This document shows positions 43,418 through 52,443 of a stretch of 64,000 nt of DNA, piece after piece. Source of the stretch: Scandinavium sp036409475 (GTDB taxonomy: Bacteria > Pseudomonadota > Gammaproteobacteria > Enterobacterales > Enterobacteriaceae). The stretch covers positions 1-64,000 of the forward strand of contig NZ_JAYRCK010000021.1 in the NCBI RefSeq assembly GCF_036409475.1, read 5' to 3'. Numbering within the stretch: the stretch's first letter is position 1; each line of letters begins with the position of its first letter. The notes below the pieces were generated by a model. The model searched no databases, was not told the DNA's origin, and worked only from the letters and a program-made list of their open reading frames with translations. Both the position numbers and the translations under genes were made by a program.

Positions 43418-44413
43418 ATGTCGGGAAAGATTAACTGGATAACCAATCTGCGAGGGATTGCCTGCCTGATGGTGCTGATGATCCACACCACTACCTGGTA
43501 TGTGACCCACTCACACAGCACCAGCCTGTTTAACTGGGATATCGCCAACCTGCTGAATTCAGCCTCTCGCGTCAGCGTTCCGTTGTTTTTCATGATTTCA
43601 GGCTATTTGTTCTTCGGCGAGCGCAGCGCCCAACCGCGCCATTTCCTGAGAATCGGGTTGTGTCTGCTGTTTTACAGTGCCATTGCGCTGCTCTATATCC
43701 TGCTTTTCACCCACATCAACATTGAGCTTTCACTGAAGAATCTGCTGCAAAAACCTGTTTTCTATCATCTGTGGTTTTTCTTCGCGATTTTCGTAATTTA
43801 CCTGCTTTCCCCACTGATTCAGGTTAAAGCCGTCAACGGCTGGATGCTGCTGGCGCTGATGGTGGTTCTCGGGATAGTCGCCAACCCCAACACGGTGCCG
43901 GTCAAAACAAGCGGATTTGAGTGGCTTCCGGTGAATCTGTACATCGATGGCGATACGTTTTATTACGTTCTTTATGGCCTGCTGGGCCGGGCGCTGGGGA
44001 TGATGAATACCGATAAAAAACCGCTGACACTGCTGTGCGCGGGGCTGTTCCTCGCTTCGGTGTGGGTGATTTCCCGGGGAACGCTGCATGAACTGAAATG
44101 GCGCGGTAACTTTGCCGACACCTGGTATCTTTACGCGGGGCCGATGGTCTTTATCTGCGCGGTCACGTTGCTGATTGTGGTGAAAAATACGCTAAATGGC
44201 CGCGAACTTCCGGGTTTAAGCACTATCTCTCAGCACTCCTTAGGTATTTACGGATTCCACGCCCTGCTGATTCATGCGCTGCGTTCCAGCGGCCTGGAAC
44301 TCAAAAGCTGGCCTTTGTTAGATATCCTCTGGATTTTCAGCGCCACGCTTGCCGGCAGCCTGTTGCTGTCATTGCTGGTGCAGAAAATCGACACTCGCCG
44401 GTTAGTCAGCTAA
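43418..44413 (+). CDS. wecH: O-acetyltransferase WecH (enterobacterial common antigen)
   Basis: A 331-residue inner-membrane acyltransferase-3 protein with about ten helices. INWITNLRGIACLMVLMIH carries the family N-terminal Arg-His pattern, followed by VPLFFMISGYL. In E. coli it O-acetylates GlcNAc of enterobacterial common antigen. The ATG at 43418 follows TGAGGAACTG; longer upstream frames are unlikely. Its 3' end overlaps the convergent AraC remnant by 12 bp. Confidence 0.93.
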   Translation: MSGKINWITNLRGIACLMVLMIHTTTWYVTHSHSTSLFNWDIANLLNSASRVSVPLFFMISGYLFFGERSAQPRHFLRIGLCLLFYSAIALLYILLFTHINIELSLKNLLQKPVFYHLWFFFAIFVIYLLSPLIQVKAVNGWMLLALMVVLGIVANPNTVPVKTSGFEWLPVNLYIDGDTFYYVLYGLLGRALGMMNTDKKPLTLLCAGLFLASVWVISRGTLHELKWRGNFADTWYLYAGPMVFICAVTLLIVVKNTLNGRELPGLSTISQHSLGIYGFHALLIHALRSSGLELKSWPLLDILWIFSATLAGSLLLSLLVQKIDTRRLVS

Positions 44414-44707
44414 AGCGCGATGACGTGCCCGGTGTAATTGCCGGGCAGAGCTGAACCCCGCCGCCTGCGCGGCTTGTTCCACGCCACTGCCTTGCAACAG
44501 CCGTTGTTCTGCTAACGCCAGCCTGAGCTGTTCAAGGTAATCCCTGACGCTGATACCCAAATGCTGTCTGAACAAGCGAGTGAGGTGCCGAGGGGTGACA
44601 TGGGCTCGCTCGGCGATGCCTGCCAGCGACCATGAATACTGCGGAACCGCCGTTAATGCGTCCTGCGCACGATGAATGGCAGGATGCAAATGATTGCGAT
44701 AGCACAC
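44402..44707 (-). pseudogene. AraC/GlxA-type regulator remnant (HTH only)
   Basis: About 101 codons that carry only the AraC DNA-binding domain: LAGIAERAHVTPRHLTRLFRQ is the first helix-turn-helix and VEQAAQAAGFSSARQL the second. A complete GlxA-type regulator has about 200 further N-terminal residues, which are missing. No good start is visible. It lies just downstream of an isochorismatase-family gene on the same strand, a combination often seen with such regulators. Most likely a truncated gene. Confidence 0.6.
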
Positions 44708-44737
44708 CCGGCAACATCACGAACCAGACATCGGTGG

Positions 44738-45277
44738 TCATAGCGATTCAAGCGTCTCCGCAACAGTTTTGAGGGTAGCGAAACGCCCGTCCAGCACAGT
44801 TTCCGTCCTATGGCGCAGCGTTTCAACATCCAGCGTAACGCCTTTGTGGGTCATCGGAAAGGTCAGCGTCGCTTCCGTGACAAACGTGACCTGATAGCCA
44901 AGATCGGAGGCCACACGCGTCGTGGTTTCACAGCACTGTTCGGTGCGTAATCCGCAAATGATCAGGTGATTGATATCGCGGCTTCTCAGCCAGAAGTCGA
45001 GCCCGGTATCGGTGAAAGCGTTGTGAACATGCTTAAAGAACGTCACGTCAGGTTGATGGCGCAAAAAGGACATCGGTTTCACGAAGCCGCTTTCCAGGGA
45101 AAATGGCCCCTGACTGTCGACATGAAAGATGTCGACCACAGGAATATCACGCTGCTGGCAGCCATCAATCAGTTGCAACATGACTGACTGAAATGCTGGT
45201 AAATCAGCGGCCTGCCAAAATGGACGCTGTTCAAAAGACTGCTGCGTATCGATGTTAATCAGAGCGGTGCGGGACAT
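44738..45277 (-). CDS. Isochorismatase-family cysteine hydrolase
   Basis: A 179-residue alpha/beta hydrolase of the isochorismatase/nicotinamidase family. The catalytic triad is visible: Asp10 in INIDTQQSF, Lys82 in FFKHVHNAF and Cys115 in CGLRTEQCCETT, preceded by the family cis-peptide region. The ATG at 45277 has AGGAG; an upstream start at 45322 is weaker. Substrate unknown; such enzymes cleave amides or enol ethers. Transcribed in the same direction as xylBA but probably separate. Confidence 0.85.
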   Translation of the reverse strand: MSRTALINIDTQQSFEQRPFWQAADLPAFQSVMLQLIDGCQQRDIPVVDIFHVDSQGPFSLESGFVKPMSFLRHQPDVTFFKHVHNAFTDTGLDFWLRSRDINHLIICGLRTEQCCETTTRVASDLGYQVTFVTEATLTFPMTHKGVTLDVETLRHRTETVLDGRFATLKTVAETLESL

Positions 45278-45366
45278 GATGCAACTCCTGTTGAGGTCAG
45301 TGTAGAACAAGTCTGGCAACAAACAGGAGTCACGCGAAGGTCAAAAAAGGACAGCTAACCGTCGCT

Positions 45367-46821
45367 TCAGGACATTAACGGTTTTAGCTGTTGATAAAGC
45401 TTACGGAACATTTCCCGACGGGGTGCATACGCGGCTACTTTCGCGGTATCGGGCTGATGTGTTTGCTCCAGCGTCAACTGAGGCAATAAACCTGAATACG
45501 GTTTTCCTGGATTCATCGCCAGTTGAGCAAGGCGTGCCGCCCCTAAAGCCGGGCCAACGTCGCCACCGGTGCGGTAATCCAGCGCAATGCCGCTGATATC
45601 GGCCAGCATTTGTCGCCAGTACGCGCTGCGTGCGCCGCCGCCAATCAGGGTCACACTTTTCGGCGTGATCCCACAGGCGTGAACCACATCCATTCCATCA
45701 GCCAGCGCAAACCCCACGCCTTCGAGTACGGCTTGCGCCAGTTCTGCTGGGCCATGCTGATGAGTCAGCCCGAAAAAGACGCCTTTGGCATTCGGGTTAT
45801 TGTGCGGAGTGCGCTCGCCGGAAAGATAGGGCAGGAACCACACCGGATCGGCATTTTTATCGGCTTTCTGCGCAGCAGCTAGTAATGCAGGCACGTCATT
45901 CAGGCCTGTTAATTTTGCGGCCCAATCAAGACAGGAGGCGGCACTCAGCATCACCGACATCAGGTGCCAGCGCCCAGGCAACGCGTGACAGAAACTGTGC
46001 ACCGCGCTTTCAGGTTTGCTAAGGAAACCTTCGCTCACGGCAAAATAGACCCCGGACGTGCCGAGCGAGAGCATGGCCTGCCCGGCATCTGCCAGCCCAA
46101 CGCCAACCGCCCCCGCCGCGTTATCCCCCCCGCCAGCCACAACAGGCACGGCGGGAATGTTCCACGCCTGAGCAACAGCCGGCAGCAGCGTGCCTGTTAT
46201 CTCGCTTCCTTCAAACAGCGCGGGCATGTTGTCACGACTCAACCCGCACGCCTGCAGCATGTCGTCGCTCCAGTCTCGTTTTGCCACGTCCAGCCACATC
46301 GTGCCCGCCGCATCGGACATATCGCTGGCAAACTCGCCGGTCATTCGTAGACGCAGATAATCTTTCGGCAGCAGTACTTTATCAACCTGGTTAAAAACGT
46401 CCGGTTCATGCCGCTGAACCCACAGCAATTTTGGTGCGGTAAAGCCCGGCATCATCAGGTTGCCGGTGATTTCCCTTGAACGTGGAACCGCCGCTTCCAA
46501 CAGCGAGCACTCTTCAGCACAGCGACCGTCATTCCATAAAATGGCTGGCCGCAGCACGCGCTGTTGTTTGTCCAGCAAGGTGGCACCGTGCATCTGCCCG
46601 GCAATGCCCAGAGCTTTCACTTCCGCTAACGAATGTTGCGTGCTTAACGCTTTGATCGCGCGATCCGTCGCCAGCCACCATTGTTCGGGATCCTGTTCAG
46701 ACCACAACGGATGAGGACGAGAGACAGTCAGTTTTTCGGTCTGTGAAGCCAGTACGTCGCCCTGCTCGCTAAGCAAAATTGCTTTTACGCCGGAGGTGCC
46801 GAGATCTATCCCGATATACAT
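45367..46821 (-). CDS. xylB: Xylulokinase
   Basis: A 484-residue FGGY kinase that phosphorylates D-xylulose with ATP. It starts MYIGIDLGTSGVKAILLSEQG, with the ATP-binding DLGTSG. AGGGDNAAGAVGVG and LIGGGARSAYWRQMLADI are the family signatures. Length equals E. coli XylB. It follows xylA in the same operon with a REP element between. Confidence 0.97.
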   Translation of the reverse strand: MYIGIDLGTSGVKAILLSEQGDVLASQTEKLTVSRPHPLWSEQDPEQWWLATDRAIKALSTQHSLAEVKALGIAGQMHGATLLDKQQRVLRPAILWNDGRCAEECSLLEAAVPRSREITGNLMMPGFTAPKLLWVQRHEPDVFNQVDKVLLPKDYLRLRMTGEFASDMSDAAGTMWLDVAKRDWSDDMLQACGLSRDNMPALFEGSEITGTLLPAVAQAWNIPAVPVVAGGGDNAAGAVGVGLADAGQAMLSLGTSGVYFAVSEGFLSKPESAVHSFCHALPGRWHLMSVMLSAASCLDWAAKLTGLNDVPALLAAAQKADKNADPVWFLPYLSGERTPHNNPNAKGVFFGLTHQHGPAELAQAVLEGVGFALADGMDVVHACGITPKSVTLIGGGARSAYWRQMLADISGIALDYRTGGDVGPALGAARLAQLAMNPGKPYSGLLPQLTLEQTHQPDTAKVAAYAPRREMFRKLYQQLKPLMS

Positions 46822-46842
46822 GAGTGGGTTCCTTAAGCGTCA

Positions 46843-46915
46843 ATGCCCGGTGGCGCTGCGCTTGCACCGGCCTACAAAACCCTGTAGGCCCGGTCAGCGT
46901 AGCGCCACCGGGCAA
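46843..46915. repeat. BIME/REP pair between xylA and xylB
   Basis: TGCCCGGTGGCGCTGCGC and GCGTAGCGCCACCGGGCA are convergent REP arms around CCTACAAAACCCTGTAGG, giving a long stem-loop. It probably lowers xylB expression relative to xylA. Confidence 0.8.
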
Positions 46916-46922
46916 TCAGAGG

Positions 46923-48245
46923 TTATTTATCAAACAGGTAATGATTCACCAGGTTTTCCAGCAGTTCCTGGTGTCCGCTGTGATGCTGTGGAGACAGGTT
47001 ATGCTGTTCAGCGTACTTCGCGATGTCGGTCAGCGACATCTGCCCTTTCAGGATTTGCTGGCCCAGTTCACCATTCCAGCCCGCGTAGCGACGCGCCACA
47101 CGCTTATCCAGCTCGCCGTCTTCAATCATGCGTGCAGCGACTTTCAGCGACAGCGCCATGGTATCCATCGCGCCGATATGGCCGTAGAACAGATCATATT
47201 TGTCGGTACTTTGACGGCGTACTTTGGCATCAAAGTTCAGGCCACCGGTGGTGAAGCCACCCGCTTTGATAATTTCATACATCACCAGCGCATTTTCTTC
47301 CACGCTGTTCGGGAACTGGTCGGTATCCCAGCCCAGCTGCGCGTCGCCGCGGTTAGCATCGACCGATCCAAACAGACCCAGCGCAATGGCAGTGGCGATT
47401 TCATGATGGAAAGAGTGCCCTGCCAGCGTCGCGTGGTTCGCTTCAATATTGAGTTTAATCTCTTTTTCCAGGCCGAACTGCTTGAGGAAGCCATACACGG
47501 TAGACGCATCGTAATCGTACTGGTGCTTGGTCGGCTCCTGCGGTTTGGGTTCGATCAGCAACGTGCCACGGAAACCGATTTTGTGTTTGTGCTCAACCAC
47601 CATCTGCATGAAGCGGCCGATTTGCTCGCGCTCCTGACGCAGGTCGGTATTCAGCAGAGTTTCATAGCCTTCACGACCGCCCCACAGCACGTAGTTTTCA
47701 CCACCCAGCTTATGGGTCGCGTTCATCGCGGTGACGACCTGAGTAGCCGCCCAACTGAACACTTCTGGATCAGGGTTGGTCGCCGCACCTGCGCCGTAAC
47801 GCGGGTTGGTGAAGCAGTTCGCCGTGCCCCACAGCAACTTCACGCCGCTCTGCTGCTGTTTTTCGGCCAGCACATCGGTCATCTGCGCAAAGTTGTTCAG
47901 GTACTCTTTCAGCGAAGCGCCTTCCGGAGAAACGTCAACATCGTGGAAGCAGTAATACGGCACATTCAGCTTGTGGAAGAACTCAAAGGCCACGTCGGCT
48001 TTGCGTTTTGCCAGCGCGATAGCTTCACCAGGCTGCTGCCATGGGCGATCAAAAGAGCCGACGCCAAACATGTCGGCCCCGTTCCAGCAGAAGGTATGCC
48101 AGTAGCATGCCGCGAAGCGCAGATGGTCTTCCATACGTTTGCCGAGCACCAGCTCGTCCGGGTTGTAGTGGCGGAAAGCCAGCGGATTTTGCGATTTCGG
48201 GCCTTCATAACGAACACGATCGAGTTGGTCGAAATAAGCTTGCAT
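46923..48245 (-). CDS. xylA: Xylose isomerase
   Basis: A 440-residue TIM-barrel enzyme that converts D-xylose to D-xylulose. The two family signatures are seen: FHDVDVSPEG with catalytic His and metal-binding residues, and IEPKPQEPTKHQYDYD. LNIEANHATLAGHSFHHEI carries metal ligands. Length equals E. coli. It is divergent from xylF. Confidence 0.98.
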   Translation of the reverse strand: MQAYFDQLDRVRYEGPKSQNPLAFRHYNPDELVLGKRMEDHLRFAACYWHTFCWNGADMFGVGSFDRPWQQPGEAIALAKRKADVAFEFFHKLNVPYYCFHDVDVSPEGASLKEYLNNFAQMTDVLAEKQQQSGVKLLWGTANCFTNPRYGAGAATNPDPEVFSWAATQVVTAMNATHKLGGENYVLWGGREGYETLLNTDLRQEREQIGRFMQMVVEHKHKIGFRGTLLIEPKPQEPTKHQYDYDASTVYGFLKQFGLEKEIKLNIEANHATLAGHSFHHEIATAIALGLFGSVDANRGDAQLGWDTDQFPNSVEENALVMYEIIKAGGFTTGGLNFDAKVRRQSTDKYDLFYGHIGAMDTMALSLKVAARMIEDGELDKRVARRYAGWNGELGQQILKGQMSLTDIAKYAEQHNLSPQHHSGHQELLENLVNHYLFDK

Positions 48246-48619
48246 AATTGAACTCCATTAGACGCGGCGAATACCAGGTTGTGCCGTAATACTGTTACTG
48301 GAATCGCGGTTGCTCAATTACGTTATTTCACACTGAGGTTGAGAGAATGCGCAAACGTGCGCTGGCTCGCAAAATATTTCAACTCAAATGAACGTTGCGG
48401 CCTGGCTCCATGAAAATGATGAAACAAATTGCTGAAACGATGTAAAAGCCGATCGCGGTCATAAATCAGGAAATAAACCAAATATCATAATCAGAAGATA
48501 AAAATCTGTAATTGCCAGAATCTCTCCCCGTGCTAAAAATTTGCTCCGTACCCGTCGTATTTGTTTCTTTTATCGCCAATCTCACCACACTGACATTCTT
48601 ACAAAAAGGCCCTACGATG
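48246..48619. promoter_or_regulatory. xylA/xylF divergent control region
   Basis: About 370 bp without a gene between the divergent catabolic and transport operons. In E. coli this gap holds a CRP site and two XylR sites, and the AT-rich central part here would suit them. I see a TTTCACAC half-site at about 48324 but no full CRP palindrome, and I cannot place XylR sites exactly. Confidence 0.6.
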
Positions 48620-49612
48620 ATGAAGATAAAGAACCTTTGCCTGACCCTCTGCGCTTCCCTGCTGCTGACAAGCTTTGCAGGCATCGCAAAAGAAGTGAAG
48701 ATCGGTATGGCTATCGATGACCTGCGCCTGGAGCGCTGGCAAAAAGATCGCGACATATTTGTCAATAAAGCCGAATCCTTAGGTGCCAAAGTATTTGTGC
48801 AATCGGCTAACGGTAATGAAGAAACCCAAATGTCGCAGATTGAAAATATGATCAACCGCGGCGTGGATGTCCTTGTTATTATTCCTTATAATGGCCAGGT
48901 ATTAAGTAACGTTATTAAAGAAGCCAAACAAGAAGGCATTAAAGTATTGGCTTATGACCGTATGATTAATAACGCAGATATCGATTTTTATATTTCTTTC
49001 GACAATGAAAAAGTGGGCGAAATGCAGGCCCAGAGCCTGGTCGATAAAGTCCCTACCGGCAATTACTTCCTGATGGGCGGTTCACCGGTGGACAACAATG
49101 CCAAACTGTTCCGCGCCGGGCAGATGAAGGTCTTAAAACCTTATATCGACAGCGGCAAAATTAAAGTGGTTGGCGATCAGTGGGCGGATGGCTGGCTGCC
49201 AGAAAATGCCCTGAAAATCATGGAAAACGCCCTGACTGCGAACAATAACAATATTGATGCCGTGGTCGCTTCCAATGATGCCACTGCGGGCGGTGCGATT
49301 CAGGCACTGAGCGCACAAGGCCTGGCAGGTAAAGTGGCCATTTCCGGGCAAGACGCCGATTTGGCGGGGGTAAAACGCATTATTTCCGGCACGCAAACCA
49401 TGACGGTGTATAAGCCAATTACGCAACTTGCCACCACGGCCGCAGAAATTGCGGTAGAGCTGGGTAACGGCCAGCAGCCAAAATCAGATGCGACGCTGAA
49501 TAACGGCCTCAAAGAGGTTCCCGCCCGTTTGCTGACGCCGATTGAAGTCAACAAAACCAATATCGACCAGACGGTTATCAAGGACGGCTTCCACAAGAAA
49601 AGCGAGCTGTGA
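48620..49612 (+). CDS. xylF: Periplasmic D-xylose-binding protein
   Basis: A 330-residue substrate-binding protein with signal peptide (MKIKNLCLTLCASLLLTSFA) and mature start KEVKIGMAIDDLRLERWQKD. Binding-cleft residues such as those in DDLRLERWQ, AYDRMI and ASNDATAGG are conserved. The start at 48620 gives exactly the E. coli length; an adjacent ATG lies one codon upstream. Confidence 0.98.
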   Translation: MKIKNLCLTLCASLLLTSFAGIAKEVKIGMAIDDLRLERWQKDRDIFVNKAESLGAKVFVQSANGNEETQMSQIENMINRGVDVLVIIPYNGQVLSNVIKEAKQEGIKVLAYDRMINNADIDFYISFDNEKVGEMQAQSLVDKVPTGNYFLMGGSPVDNNAKLFRAGQMKVLKPYIDSGKIKVVGDQWADGWLPENALKIMENALTANNNNIDAVVASNDATAGGAIQALSAQGLAGKVAISGQDADLAGVKRIISGTQTMTVYKPITQLATTAAEIAVELGNGQQPKSDATLNNGLKEVPARLLTPIEVNKTNIDQTVIKDGFHKKSEL

Positions 49613-49617
49613 TCGCG

Positions 49618-49639
49618 CAGCCCCTCTGACGGGGGGCTG
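49618..49639 (+). terminator. Hairpin between xylF and xylG
   Basis: CAGCCCC-TCTGAC-GGGGGGCTG stem just after the xylF stop, without a proper T-tract. It likely stabilises the xylF message and attenuates read-through, as seen for other binding-protein genes. Confidence 0.6.
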
Positions 49640-49673
49640 ATTCCTTTTACGCGGAACGCTACGTGGAGTCGTT

Positions 49674-51215
49674 ATGCCTTATTTACTTGAAATGAAGAGC
49701 ATTACCAAAGCTTTCGGGTCGGTAAAAGCCGTCGATAACGTTAGCCTGCGCCTGAACGCCGGGGAAGTCGTTTCCCTGTGCGGCGAAAACGGCTCGGGCA
49801 AATCAACGCTGATGAAAGTGCTGTGCGGCATTTATCCTCATGGCAGCTTTGACGGCGATATCGTCTTTGCCGGGGAACCGCTGCAGGCCGCGCATATTCG
49901 CGATACCGAACGCCGGGGTATAGCCATTATTCACCAGGAACTGGCACTGGTTAAGCACCTGACCGTACTGGAAAATATCTTTCTCGGTGCCGAAATAAGC
50001 CGCTATGGCGTGCTCGATTACGACCAAATGACCGTGCGCTGCGAGAAGCTGCTGGCGCAGGTTAGCCTTGCCATTTCTCCGGATACGCGAGTGGGGGATT
50101 TAGGTCTGGGGCAGCAGCAACTGGTTGAGATCGCAAAGGCGCTAAACAAACAGGTGCGCCTGCTGATCCTCGATGAACCCACTGCCTCGCTCACCGAGCA
50201 GGAAACGGCAGTGCTGCTGAATATCATCCGCGACCTGCAAAACCACGATATTGCCTGCATCTACATCTCGCACAAACTCAATGAAGTGAAGGCCATTTCG
50301 GACACCATCTGCGTGATTCGCGATGGGCAGCACATCGGTACCCGGGATGCCAGCGGCATGAGTGAAGACGACATCATCACCATGATGGTCGGTCGTGAGC
50401 TGACGGCGCTTTATCCCAACGAACCGCATACGCCTGGCGAAGAAATCCTGCGCGTGGAGCACCTTACCGCCTGGCATCCGGTGAATCGCCATATCAAACG
50501 GGTTAATGACATCTCATTTTCACTTAAGCGCGGGGAAATTCTGGGGATTGCTGGCCTGGTGGGTGCCGGGCGAACTGAAGCGGTGCAGTGCCTGTTTGGT
50601 GTGTGGCGCGGGCGCTGGGAGGGACAAATTTTTATCGACGGTAAGCCCGTAACCATCAATTCCTGTCAGCAAGCCATCGCCCACGGCATTGCGATGGTGC
50701 CGGAAGACCGTAAGAAAGACGGCATTGTGCCGGTGATGGCGGTGGGTAAAAACATCACGCTCGCCGCACTCAGTCAGTTTACCGGGCCGCTCAGCGCATT
50801 AGACGATGCCGGGGAACAACACTGCATTCTGCAATCCCTCCAGCGATTAAAAGTGAAAACTTCATCGCCAGAGCTGGCGATTGGCCGACTCAGCGGCGGT
50901 AACCAGCAGAAAGCCATTCTGGCACGTTGCCTGTTGCTCAACCCTCGCATCCTGATCCTCGACGAACCGACGCGCGGCATCGATATCGGGGCGAAATATG
51001 AAATCTACAAACTGATTAACCAACTGGTGCAGCAAGGCATCGCGGTGATCGTCATCTCTTCTGAATTGCCGGAAGTGCTTGGCCTGAGCGACCGCGTGCT
51101 GGTGATGCACGAAGGCAAACTGAAAGCGGACCTGGTCAACCATCAACTGACCCAGGAGAAAGTGATGGAAGCGGCCCTCAGGAGTGAACGACATGTCGAA
51201 AAACAGCCCGTCTGA
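49674..51215 (+). CDS. xylG: D-xylose ABC transporter ATPase
   Basis: A 513-residue duplicated ATPase of the sugar ABC family. The N-domain has Walker A GENGSGKST and LGLGQQQLVEIAKAL; the C-domain has LSGGNQQKAILARCLL and LILDEPTRGIDIG. Length equals E. coli. Confidence 0.97.
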   Translation: MPYLLEMKSITKAFGSVKAVDNVSLRLNAGEVVSLCGENGSGKSTLMKVLCGIYPHGSFDGDIVFAGEPLQAAHIRDTERRGIAIIHQELALVKHLTVLENIFLGAEISRYGVLDYDQMTVRCEKLLAQVSLAISPDTRVGDLGLGQQQLVEIAKALNKQVRLLILDEPTASLTEQETAVLLNIIRDLQNHDIACIYISHKLNEVKAISDTICVIRDGQHIGTRDASGMSEDDIITMMVGRELTALYPNEPHTPGEEILRVEHLTAWHPVNRHIKRVNDISFSLKRGEILGIAGLVGAGRTEAVQCLFGVWRGRWEGQIFIDGKPVTINSCQQAIAHGIAMVPEDRKKDGIVPVMAVGKNITLAALSQFTGPLSALDDAGEQHCILQSLQRLKVKTSSPELAIGRLSGGNQQKAILARCLLLNPRILILDEPTRGIDIGAKYEIYKLINQLVQQGIAVIVISSELPEVLGLSDRVLVMHEGKLKADLVNHQLTQEKVMEAALRSERHVEKQPV

Positions 51216-52374
51216 ACTGAAGCTTAACGCGCAGGCGCCCGCCGCCTTTGCGGGGCTGAAAAACCTCAATCTGCAGGTCTTTGTGATGATAGCGGCCATT
51301 ATCGCCATTATGCTGTTTTTCACCTGGACCACCGACGGCTCTTACCTTAGCGCCCGTAACGTCTCGAACCTGCTACGCCAGACCGCCATCACCGGCATTC
51401 TGGCAGTCGGCATGGTGTTCGTGATTGTCTCGGCTGAAATCGACTTGTCCGTGGGCTCAATGATGGGTCTGCTGGGCGGCGTGGCGGCCATTTTTGACGT
51501 CTGGCTGGGCTGGCCGCTGCCCTTAACCATCGTGGTGACGTTGGTACTGGGCCTGGTGCTTGGCGCATGGAACGGTTGGTGGGTGGCTTATCGCAAAGTT
51601 CCATCATTTATCGTTACGCTCGCCGGTATGCTGGCGTTTCGCGGCATTCTGATTGGTATCACCAATGGCACGACAGTGTCGCCCACCAGCCCGGCCATGT
51701 CGCAAATCGGGCAGAGCTATTTACCGGATGGCATTGGCTTCGTGATTGGCGTCGTCGGCCTGATGGCCTTCGTGGCCTGGCAATGGCGTGGGCGCATGCG
51801 CCGTCAGGCGCTGGGCTTGCAAACACCTGCATCGTCAGGCGTGGTCGCTCGCCAGTCGCTGACGGCGGTGATTGCGCTGGGTGCTATCTGGATGCTGAAC
51901 GATTATCGCGGAGTCCCCACACCGGTGCTGATCCTTGCGTTACTGCTTCTGGCAGGCATGTTTATGGCGACCCGCACGGCATTTGGGCGGCGCATTTATG
52001 CCATCGGCGGCAACATTGAAGCGGCACGCCTGTCGGGCATAAACGTGGAGCGTACTAAGCTTGCCGTGTTCGCCATCAATGGCCTGATGGTGGCGATTGC
52101 CGGGCTTATTCTGAGCTCGCGTCTGGGGGCGGGCTCTCCGTCTGCCGGGAACATTGCCGAGCTGGATGCCATCGCCGCCTGTGTGATTGGCGGTACCAGC
52201 CTCGCTGGCGGCGTGGGAAGCGTGGCTGGCGCGGTGATGGGGGCGTTTATTATGTCTGCGCTGGATAACGGAATGAGCATGATGGACGTGCCGACTTTCT
52301 GGCAATATATCGTGAAGGGCACCATTTTACTGCTGGCAGTATGGATGGATTCCGCCACCAAACGACGAGCCTGA
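51193..52374 (+). CDS. xylH: D-xylose ABC transporter permease
   Basis: A 393-residue membrane protein of the RbsC type with about ten helices (VFVMIAAIIAIMLFF first). It contains the family motif GNIAELDAIAACVIGGTSL. The start at 51193 lies within xylG, overlapping it by 23 bases, so the two are coupled as in E. coli. Length equals E. coli. Confidence 0.97.
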   Translation: MSKNSPSELKLNAQAPAAFAGLKNLNLQVFVMIAAIIAIMLFFTWTTDGSYLSARNVSNLLRQTAITGILAVGMVFVIVSAEIDLSVGSMMGLLGGVAAIFDVWLGWPLPLTIVVTLVLGLVLGAWNGWWVAYRKVPSFIVTLAGMLAFRGILIGITNGTTVSPTSPAMSQIGQSYLPDGIGFVIGVVGLMAFVAWQWRGRMRRQALGLQTPASSGVVARQSLTAVIALGAIWMLNDYRGVPTPVLILALLLLAGMFMATRTAFGRRIYAIGGNIEAARLSGINVERTKLAVFAINGLMVAIAGLILSSRLGAGSPSAGNIAELDAIAACVIGGTSLAGGVGSVAGAVMGAFIMSALDNGMSMMDVPTFWQYIVKGTILLLAVWMDSATKRRA

Positions 52375-52443
52375 TCGCGGTGAAGGCCGATATGATGGCG
52401 AGACCTGCGGGTTTCGCCCTCTTTGCTCCCAGGAAAGCTGAAC

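Noticed and set aside
46824..48251. A 475-codon open frame antisense to xylA
   Set aside because: It is a shadow of xylA with no protein family pattern and no ribosome site of note.
48246..48619. Full CRP palindrome between xylA and xylF
   Set aside because: Only a half-site is convincing by eye; I kept the region as regulatory but did not call a CRP site.
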